From assembly GCA_002402325.1 (NCBI GenBank), contig DHFQ01000159.1, positions 1 through 12,157 on the forward strand: 12,157 nucleotides of DNA, written 5' to 3'. This document shows positions 7,245 through 12,157 of the stretch, one piece after another. The translations under genes were made by a program, and so were the position numbers. Origin of the DNA: Candidatus Aminicenantes bacterium UBA4820 (GTDB taxonomy: Bacteria > Acidobacteriota > UBA4820). Numbering within the stretch: the stretch's first letter is position 1; every line of letters begins with the position of its first letter. Below the pieces are notes generated by a model. It ran no database searches, was not told the origin of the DNA, and saw only the letters and a list, made by a program, of their open reading frames with translations.

Positions 7245-7477
7245 TGGGTTCAATAGGCTCTGGCGAAATACTTTTAATCATAGTAATTGCTCTAATTCTT
7301 TTTGGCCCTCAAAAATTGCCAGAATTGGGCAAAGCATTGGCGAAGGCTATAAAAGAATTTAAGAAGGCTGAAGGCGAAATAAAGGAAGTCTTTAAAGAAA
7401 ATATCAATCTTGAAGAAAAGAAAGAACTACCCTTAAACAAAATGAAAAGTGAAGATTCACAAAACAAAGAAAGTTGA
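7244..7477 (+). CDS. tatA: Twin-arginine translocase TatA/TatB-type subunit
   Basis: This 77-residue membrane protein forms the translocating element of the Tat system, which exports folded proteins. It has a short N-terminus, one span at about 8-20, the hinge F-G-P-Q-K-L-P-E-L (20-28), an amphipathic Lys-rich helix to about 42, and a charged tail. Residue 8 is Glu, as in TatB and plant Tha4, rather than the Gln of E. coli TatA. With no second tatA/tatB gene next to it, this may be a bifunctional subunit. AAGGA at 7235-7239 precedes the ATG. The start overlaps the transporter stop by one base (TAATG), and tatC follows at once. Confidence 0.93.
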   Translation: MGSIGSGEILLIIVIALILFGPQKLPELGKALAKAIKEFKKAEGEIKEVFKENINLEEKKELPLNKMKSEDSQNKES

Positions 7478-7482
7478 GACAA

Positions 7483-8244
7483 ATGACTGATCAACTCACT
7501 TTGTGGGGACATTTTGATGAATTGCGAAAGAGAATCATTGCTTCACTATACGGTTTAGTTGTAGCATTTCTTTTTACTTCAATATGGACAAAGCAAATTG
7601 CAACTTTTCTTTTTGAGCCTTATTACAAAACCATTTCAGACTCTTCTTATAAACTTGCCTATACATCAATAACAGATGTCTTTATTTTTTATTTTAAAAT
7701 GGTAACAATTGTCGCAATTTTTGTCTCAACCCCCTGGTTTTTTTATCAACTCTGGCTTTTTATCTCACCTGCCTTGAGAAAGAAAGAGAGAAAAATTGCC
7801 ATTCCTTTTGTCCTCACAACCTCTCTTTTTTTTATGTGCGGGATGTTATTTTCATTTTATGTTGTTTTGCCTCTTACTTTTAAATTCTTCTTTGAACTAA
7901 ATGAGGATTATAAAAATGTGGTTACAATTTTAAGCATCTTCAATTTTGAATTTATGATGATTTTAGGAGTTGGTTTGTGCTTTGAAACACCAATAATAAT
8001 ACTTCTTTTAAACAGACTTGGCATAGTTACAACAAAGATGTTGCTCAAATATTCACGCTGGGCAATTCTTTTTGCCTTTATAGTTTCAGCGGTAATCACA
8101 CCATCAGGCGATCCATTTACACAAACAATTGTTGCTTTGCCAATAGTAATTCTCTATTTTTTGGGAATTTTGTTTTCCTCAATTTTTCCGCATTCAAAAA
8201 AGGTTGTAGAAAATGAAGATGATGAAAGTAGAAAAACCACTTAA
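7483..8244 (+). CDS. tatC: Twin-arginine translocase TatC subunit
   Basis: TatC is the signal-peptide receptor of the Tat translocase in the cytoplasmic membrane. The protein has 253 residues from this ATG and six hydrophobic spans. Conserved elements (numbered from this ATG) are H-x-x-E-L-R-K-R at 10-17, the F-Y-Q-L-W-x-F-I-S-P-A-L block near 87-98 with a following Glu102, F-E-T-P at 167-170, and S-A-V-I-T-P-S-G-D-P at 202-211. These match the residues that shape the twin-arginine binding site in known TatC. An in-frame TTG at 7474 overlaps the tatA stop and would add three residues. I prefer the ATG because the resulting N-terminus has family-like length, but neither start has a strong Shine-Dalgarno sequence. 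No twin-arginine signal peptide is visible among the proteins in this window. Confidence 0.95.
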   Translation: MTDQLTLWGHFDELRKRIIASLYGLVVAFLFTSIWTKQIATFLFEPYYKTISDSSYKLAYTSITDVFIFYFKMVTIVAIFVSTPWFFYQLWLFISPALRKKERKIAIPFVLTTSLFFMCGMLFSFYVVLPLTFKFFFELNEDYKNVVTILSIFNFEFMMILGVGLCFETPIIILLLNRLGIVTTKMLLKYSRWAILFAFIVSAVITPSGDPFTQTIVALPIVILYFLGILFSSIFPHSKKVVENEDDESRKTT

Positions 8245-9085
8245 AATTAAAGTTATCTCTCCTTCAAGCCCAATTAAAAAGGATTTAATTTTAAAAAGCA
8301 AACATTTCATTGAAGAAATTGGATTTAAGGTCGAACTTTCAAAAAACATTTTTGAAAGAGAGCGATACCTTGCTGGAACAGATGAAGAAAGATTTGAAGA
8401 CCTTAAAGAAGCACTCATTGATGAAAATATTGATATAGTCTGGCTTTCAAGGGGAGGTTTTGGCTCAATAAGACTACTTGAAAAGTTAGACAAGGTGAAA
8501 TTTGAAGGGAAAAAGATTTTGATTGGGTATTCGGATGCAACATCCCTTTTCTGTTATTTTTATAAGTTTAACAACTTAAGAATTCTTTATGGCCCTTCGT
8601 TTTCAGAACTGTGGAATAGAGAATCTTACAAAATGGACTCTCTTCTCAATGCCATTTTCTCAAAACCATACTCTATAAAGTGCAAAAACGAGAGTAAAAT
8701 TTCAGAGGAGATAACAATTTTTGGAGGATGTCTCTCAATTTTAAATTCTCTTCTTGGAACGCCATTTTTTCCTGAACTAAATGGAGAGTTTTTATTCATT
8801 GAGGATGTAAATGAACCAAATTACAAGATTGAAAGAATGCTCTGGCAGTTAAAATTGGCGGGAGTTTTTGACAAAGTTAAGGGGGTTATGTTGGGTTCAT
8901 TTTTAAATAACTCTTTTAGTTATAAAGGAGTTCTTACTTCTTTAAAAGAGATTTTAGGCGATGAAAAAACAATTTTAAGTAATTTAAAGTGCGGTCATTG
9001 CAACTTCAAGGAAACAATCCCAATGAAAGAGAGGTTATCTTTAGATGGAAACAAACTTAATTTTTGTTACAATTCTACCTCTTGA
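8213..9085 (+). CDS. ldcA: L,D-carboxypeptidase, peptidase S66 (LdcA-like)
   Basis: LdcA removes the terminal D-alanine from murein tetrapeptides in the cytoplasm during peptidoglycan recycling. The 290-residue length is normal for S66. The Gly-rich S-R-G-G-F-G segment (79-84) is typical. The catalytic triad of the family is present: nucleophile Ser107 in G-Y-S-D-A-T, Glu197 in F-I-E-D-V, and His262 in C-G-H-C. There is no signal peptide, in keeping with a cytosolic enzyme. The ATG lies 32 bp inside the 3' end of tatC and is served by AAAGG near 8200-8203. Alternative ATGs at 8219 and 8222 would only trim two or three residues. The related S66 branch of microcin-immunity MccF-type proteins is possible, but the murein-recycling assignment is more likely in this envelope cluster. 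Confidence 0.9.
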   Translation: MKMMKVEKPLKIKVISPSSPIKKDLILKSKHFIEEIGFKVELSKNIFERERYLAGTDEERFEDLKEALIDENIDIVWLSRGGFGSIRLLEKLDKVKFEGKKILIGYSDATSLFCYFYKFNNLRILYGPSFSELWNRESYKMDSLLNAIFSKPYSIKCKNESKISEEITIFGGCLSILNSLLGTPFFPELNGEFLFIEDVNEPNYKIERMLWQLKLAGVFDKVKGVMLGSFLNNSFSYKGVLTSLKEILGDEKTILSNLKCGHCNFKETIPMKERLSLDGNKLNFCYNSTS

Positions 9086-9110
9086 AAAATTTTTAATTTT
9101 GGTTTATAAA
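9082..9110 (+). promoter_or_regulatory. Sigma-70-like promoter of the second gene block
   Basis: TTGAAA (9082-9087) and TATAAA (9105-9110) each match consensus at five of six positions and are separated by the ideal 17 bp. They sit at the one sizeable gap in the plus-strand array, at the ldcA stop codon. The predicted transcript would start near 9117, about 32 nt before the next ATG. Confidence 0.65.
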
Positions 9111-9148
9111 CTTATATTGTTTGTAAGGAGAAGAGAAGGAGGAACACA

Positions 9149-9370
9149 ATGAAGAAATGGGAGTATATGGTAATCATTGATGAAAGAAATTTTAATGCCC
9201 TTGATTTTGGTCCCTCGATTGATAGGTTCAAAGGCGTCTTAAACACCTACGGAAACGATGGTTGGGAACTCACATCGGCTATTCCAACCAAGCTCGTTAG
9301 AAACCCAAGTGCACACTGCAGAGAACTTCAGGGTGCAATTCTCTGTTTTAAAAGGCAAATTGAGGAATGA
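9149..9370 (+). CDS. DUF4177-like small protein
   Basis: This 73-residue soluble protein has the DUF4177 pattern: a W-E-Y strand at the very start (residues 4-6) and G-x-x-G-W-E-L in the middle (about 35-41), ending with a strand near 63-69. It also has two cysteines (C57, C66). No enzymatic motif is visible, and the function of DUF4177 proteins is not established. The start is very clear: AAGGAGG at 9136-9142, six bases before ATG, the strongest ribosome site in the plus-strand array. Its stop overlaps the start of the PP-loop enzyme gene (ATGA), so the two are made from one message in coupled fashion. Confidence 0.8.
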   Translation: MKKWEYMVIIDERNFNALDFGPSIDRFKGVLNTYGNDGWELTSAIPTKLVRNPSAHCRELQGAILCFKRQIEE

Positions 9371-10410
9371 TGAAAGTTAAGCCCTCAAAAGCAGTAGTTT
9401 TATTATCAGGAGGGCTTGATTCCTCTCTTGCAGTTTTAGTTTTAAAAAATCTCGGTGTTGAAGTAATAGGCGTCCACTTTTCTAACGGTTTTTCTGTCGC
9501 TGAAAATAGAGAGAAAATCTTTCCCAAAAAGAAAACCAAACATTTTTCTATTGATGAATTGGCAATAGTACTTGGAATTAAGGTGCATAAAATTGACATT
9601 CAAAAAGAATTTAGAGATGTTGTCTTAAATCCTTCATTCGGTTATGGGGCAAATGTAAATCCCTGCATAGATTGCAGGATTTTGATGCTTAAAAAGGCAA
9701 AGGAACTTCTCAAGAAAATTGGGGCAGATTTTGTTGCAACAGGAGAAGTTCTTGGCCAAAGACCAATGTCGCAAAGAAGAGACACCCTTGATATTGTTGA
9801 AAGGGAATCGGAACTTAGAGGCAAACTTCTAAGACCCTTATCTGCAAAGGTTTTAAGAGAGACAGAAATAGAAAAAAAAGGTTTGATTGATAGAGAAAAA
9901 CTCTTGAGTATCACAGGAAGAGGCAGAAAAAGGCAGATTGAACTTGCAAAAGAGTTTAACATTGAGCAATTTATCGCTCCATCCACCGGTTGCTGTTTTC
10001 TAACTGAAAAAAGATATGCTGACAAATTCAAAGATAAGATGAAATATGCAAAAAAGAAACTTGAAATGAGCGACTTTGAACTTTTGATGGTTGGAAGACA
10101 TTTTAGAATTGCGCCAATTCTCAAACTGATTGTTGGAAGAAATTTTGAAGAGAACAGTTACTTAAAAAAACTTTCAAAGGATTCCTGTATCTTTGAGACA
10201 ACTAAAGTTCCCGGTCCAGTTGCTATCACAGATGAAGGATTTCCGGATGAAAAGGAAGAAATTTTGTGTTCTTCAATAGTTGCTTCATATAGCGATGCAA
10301 AAAATGAAGAGGAAGTTGAAGTTGAAATTTTTAAAGGTGGTAAAAAAGCAAAAATGGTAAAAGTATCCCCTTTAAAAGATGAAACAATTTTAAACAAATA
10401 CAGAATTTAG
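9367..10410 (+). CDS. PP-loop tRNA-thiolation-like enzyme with NFACT-R-like C-terminus
   Basis: This 347-residue protein is an ATP-pyrophosphatase of the MnmA/ThiI type, predicted to adenylate a tRNA uridine and replace its oxygen with sulfur. The PP-loop S-G-G-L-D-S-S is at 14-20. A C-x-x-C pair (C100, C103 in N-P-C-I-D-C-R) and a later S-T-G-C-C-F (C209, C210) sit where MnmA, ThiI and Fe-S-dependent thiolases carry catalytic or cluster-binding cysteines. R-P-L-S (156-159) is also family-like. From about 232 to 343 there is a domain resembling NFACT-R (DUF814), an RNA-binding module, with V-G-R-H-F and V-P-G-P-V-A. There is no THUMP domain at the front and no rhodanese domain at the end, so it is neither classical ThiI nor full MnmA. 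Members are often labelled ThiI-like or TrmU-like. The exact tRNA position modified is unknown. ATG 9367 overlaps the previous stop; ATG 9370 is an alternative start one codon later. Confidence 0.85.
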   Translation: MMKVKPSKAVVLLSGGLDSSLAVLVLKNLGVEVIGVHFSNGFSVAENREKIFPKKKTKHFSIDELAIVLGIKVHKIDIQKEFRDVVLNPSFGYGANVNPCIDCRILMLKKAKELLKKIGADFVATGEVLGQRPMSQRRDTLDIVERESELRGKLLRPLSAKVLRETEIEKKGLIDREKLLSITGRGRKRQIELAKEFNIEQFIAPSTGCCFLTEKRYADKFKDKMKYAKKKLEMSDFELLMVGRHFRIAPILKLIVGRNFEENSYLKKLSKDSCIFETTKVPGPVAITDEGFPDEKEEILCSSIVASYSDAKNEEEVEVEIFKGGKKAKMVKVSPLKDETILNKYRI

Positions 10411-10416
10411 AAAGGA
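10411..10416 (+). promoter_or_regulatory. Shine-Dalgarno fixing the TTG start of the M50 protease
   Basis: AAAGGA directly follows the stop of the PP-loop gene and stands seven bases before TTG at 10424. The next in-frame ATG would remove 15 residues and cut into the first membrane span that holds the active-site region, so TTG is preferred. Confidence 0.65.
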
Positions 10417-10423
10417 TTTTAAA

Positions 10424-11125
10424 TTGAACGCTAATTTTTCACTCATTTCCATTTTGAATTTTCTTTATATGATCTTCGTTTTACTTATATCTCTTTCAGT
10501 TCACGAAACTGCACATGCCTACATAGCAGAGAAAAGAGGCGATCCAACGGGAAGGATGCTCGGAAGAATTTCTCTAAATCCCTTAAAGCATTTAGACCTT
10601 GTTGGTTCTTTCATCGTTCCTATCGTGCTTTTTTTAATGAATTTACCCGCTTTTGGTTGGGCAAAGCCTGTCCCCATAAATCCAGGAAACTTTAAAAACA
10701 TAAGAGTTGATAGTGCGCTCGTTTCCTCCGCGGGACCTCTGAGCAACCTGCTACTCACGATTATTTCAGTGTTTTTTATGGCAATTTATCTTTTAATCGT
10801 TGGTCAGGAGCAATTTTATTCTGAAATTATAATAAGTTATACCCTTCCAAATCTTCTTTTAATTTTTGCTGAGATAAATCTTCTTCTAATGGCTTTCAAT
10901 CTTCTTCCGATTTTCCCTCTCGATGGAAGTTATGTTTTTGAGGCTTTTCTTCCAAAGGGAGCGATTTTGAACGGTTATGAAAGGATAAAACCCTACGGCT
11001 TTCTAATTCTTTTGCTCCTCATAATGACGCCAATTCTTGATGTTTTCTTCAGGTTTGCAATAAATGGGCTTTTAAGGATCTTTGTCTTGTTTCCTCTTTC
11101 AATGATTTCCAATATTTTTCAATGA
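10424..11125 (+). CDS. Site-2 protease-like M50 metalloprotease
   Basis: This 233-residue integral membrane zinc protease belongs to the compact group without a PDZ domain. The zinc motif H-E-T-A-H is at 27-31 (H27, E28, H31) in the first span. It is followed by the conserved N-P-L-K-H-L-D (52-58) and a third ligand, Asp167, in N-L-L-P-I-F-P-L-D-G (159-168). About five hydrophobic spans are visible. Such proteins cleave peptide bonds within membranes, often of anti-sigma factors or signal-peptide remnants. This small group is widespread and mostly uncharacterised. It starts with TTG 13 bp after the PP-loop gene and is followed by truD after 6 bp. No candidate substrate is apparent in the second block. 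Confidence 0.9.
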   Translation: MNANFSLISILNFLYMIFVLLISLSVHETAHAYIAEKRGDPTGRMLGRISLNPLKHLDLVGSFIVPIVLFLMNLPAFGWAKPVPINPGNFKNIRVDSALVSSAGPLSNLLLTIISVFFMAIYLLIVGQEQFYSEIIISYTLPNLLLIFAEINLLLMAFNLLPIFPLDGSYVFEAFLPKGAILNGYERIKPYGFLILLLLIMTPILDVFFRFAINGLLRIFVLFPLSMISNIFQ

Positions 11126-11131
11126 TATTTT

Positions 11132-12088
11132 ATGGCAACATTTTTAAAATCTTCTGAAACATTTTTCGTTGAAGAAATCCCCTTAATTGAGCCCTGTGGC
11201 GTTGGTGAACATTCATTTTTTAAGGTCAAAAGAAAAAATCTTTCTACAAATTACATCGCCAGCAATTTAAAAAACTTTTTAAAAATCAAACAGCAGGAAA
11301 TTGGTTATGCTGGAAATAAGGATAAACTCTCAACGGCAGTTCAAACATTTTCAATCCCCAAGCGTCTTGAGGATAAGGCACTTCTCTTTTTCTCAAAGTT
11401 CAATCTTGAAGTTCTCGAAGTAAAAACCCATAATGAGAAGCTGAGAATGGGTCAGATTAAAGGTAACAGGTTCAAGGTCAAAATAGCATTGGATATTGAA
11501 GATGAGGAAAAAGAAATTGAGAAAAATTTGAAGAAGATAGAAATCAAAGGTTTTCCAAACTTCTTTGGTCCACAAAGAGTTAAGAATGAAGAATCTTTTG
11601 AAAGGGGAAGATCCATTTTCTTAAAGAATTTGAAAAAGGGAAGAAGAGAGGATAGATTCAATGTTTCCGTTTTTCAATCAAGGATTTTCAATTTCTATCT
11701 TGAAAAAAGGATTGAAAGAGGATTTTATCCCGATGCAATTGAAGGCGATGCTCTATATCTTCCTGATGATGAAAGATACATCACTTTTTCATCAAACATA
11801 GAAATCAAAGGCGCCTTTCCCACAGGTCCCATCGTTGGCTCCAAAATGAGATTACCTGAAAGAGATTCACTTTTGTTTGAAAAAGAGATAGTTAGAAAGT
11901 TTGGGCTTGATTTTGATATTTTGATTTTTAACAGAGTTCCGGGGACAAGAAGAGTTTTGACAATTTTCCCTTCAGAAATATTGGTTCAAAAGACTTCTCA
12001 AAAGGAAATTGAGATACAATTTTTTCTTTACAAGGGCTCGTTTGCTTCAACCCTTCTTGATTCATTAGGCATTGAAACAATAATTTAG
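11132..12088 (+). CDS. truD: tRNA pseudouridine(13) synthase TruD
   Basis: TruD converts uridine 13 of tRNA (Glu in E. coli) to pseudouridine. The 318-residue length is somewhat below the E. coli enzyme (349). The signature G-Y-A-G-N-K-D-K-x-S-T-A-V-Q is at 58-71 with catalytic Asp64. N-F-F-G-P-Q-R-V (142-149 region) matches the family N-Y-F-G-x-Q-R-F/V block, and the C-terminal G-S-F-A-S-T-L-L is also typical. The N-terminal F-x-V-E-E-I segment (12-16) is as in TruD. The ATG is 6 bp after the protease stop, and no Shine-Dalgarno is visible upstream, so translation may rely on coupling. The catalytic residues are present, so the enzyme is probably active. The stop is TAG. Confidence 0.93.
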   Translation: MATFLKSSETFFVEEIPLIEPCGVGEHSFFKVKRKNLSTNYIASNLKNFLKIKQQEIGYAGNKDKLSTAVQTFSIPKRLEDKALLFFSKFNLEVLEVKTHNEKLRMGQIKGNRFKVKIALDIEDEEKEIEKNLKKIEIKGFPNFFGPQRVKNEESFERGRSIFLKNLKKGRREDRFNVSVFQSRIFNFYLEKRIERGFYPDAIEGDALYLPDDERYITFSSNIEIKGAFPTGPIVGSKMRLPERDSLLFEKEIVRKFGLDFDILIFNRVPGTRRVLTIFPSEILVQKTSQKEIEIQFFLYKGSFASTLLDSLGIETII

Positions 12089-12157
12089 GCAAAGATATTG
12101 AATATATCAACATCTCTCAAAAGATAATTGCAAAATTAAACCACACCCAAAATCCGA
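12089..12157. other. Right edge, no supported gene
   Basis: The final 69 bases are AT-rich and hold no supported gene. One plus frame stays open to the edge but lacks a start codon. All minus frames close within the segment, so the 3' end of a convergent gene is possible but cannot be shown. A 5-bp AT stem near 12095-12109 has no T tract and is not a terminator. Confidence 0.4.

Noticed and set aside
8213..9085. Microcin C7 immunity (MccF-type) identity for the S66 protein, implying a peptide-antibiotic cluster
   Set aside because: No microcin precursor, adenylating enzyme or exporter of that type is nearby; the Tat/envelope context fits murein recycling.
9086..9095. AAAAATTTTT palindrome after ldcA as a terminator
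   Set aside because: It is AT only, has no loop or GC stem, and lies in the spacer of the better-supported promoter.
9642..10124. Long (160-codon) minus-strand open frame
   Set aside because: It is antisense to the PP-loop enzyme, whose motifs are conserved; the minus product is low-complexity Ser/Leu-rich, as expected of a shadow frame.
12095..12109. Small hairpin after truD as a terminator
   Set aside because: The stem is 5 bp of mostly A/T and no T tract follows.
13..12157. A 12-bp inverted repeat, tcggattttggg at 13-24 and its complement at 12146-12157, near both window ends
   Set aside because: Twelve-base inverted matches are expected by chance in a 12-kb AT-rich sequence, and there are no mobile genes or target duplications to support element ends.

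Overview
This is an AT-rich bacterial window that is almost entirely coding. The encoded proteins are rich in Lys, Glu and Ile. A lipoprotein signal peptide, a Tat translocase, an L,D-carboxypeptidase, PgsA and a sigma-54 type activator together suggest a bacterium with a Gram-negative type envelope. The protein composition would fit a thermophile or a poorly sampled AT-rich phylum, but I cannot assign a phylum from the sequence alone. I see no insertion sequence, integrase, CRISPR array, rRNA or phage gene.

Layout: at the left, a predicted surface lipoprotein with coiled coils is encoded on the minus strand (1316 to 171) and ends at a rho-independent terminator (122-152). A short divergent promoter region (1317-1389) separates it from a plus-strand array that fills the rest of the window. 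The first block is acylphosphatase, tRNA-Arg(CCT), a membrane-anchored TPR protein, a GAF/AAA+/Fis sigma-54 activator, pgsA, a 12-TM RND/MMPL-type transporter, tatA, tatC and an S66 L,D-carboxypeptidase. From the TPR gene onward these genes abut or overlap (ATGA, TAATG and similar junctions), so they are probably one operon. After a 63-bp gap with a good sigma-70-like promoter (TTGAAA-17-TATAAA), a second block follows: a DUF4177-like small protein, a PP-loop tRNA-thiolation-like enzyme with an NFACT-R/DUF814-like C-terminus, a site-2-protease-like M50 protein and TruD.

Functional picture: the first block is mostly envelope biology. It makes anionic phospholipid (PgsA), probably moves a lipid or other hydrophobic substrate (RND/MMPL), exports folded proteins (TatAC) and recycles murein (LdcA). 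A one-domain sensor activator and a membrane TPR protein sit at its head. The second block is weighted toward tRNA modification (PP-loop enzyme, TruD) with one membrane protease.

Most genes are recognisable housekeeping families, and I do not see a clear-cut new defence or mobile system. The points most worth a second look are the DUF4177/PP-loop pair, the TPR-activator pair with a variant GAFTGA loop, the PgsA-RND-Tat linkage, and the lipoprotein with a homopolymer tract in its putative promoter.
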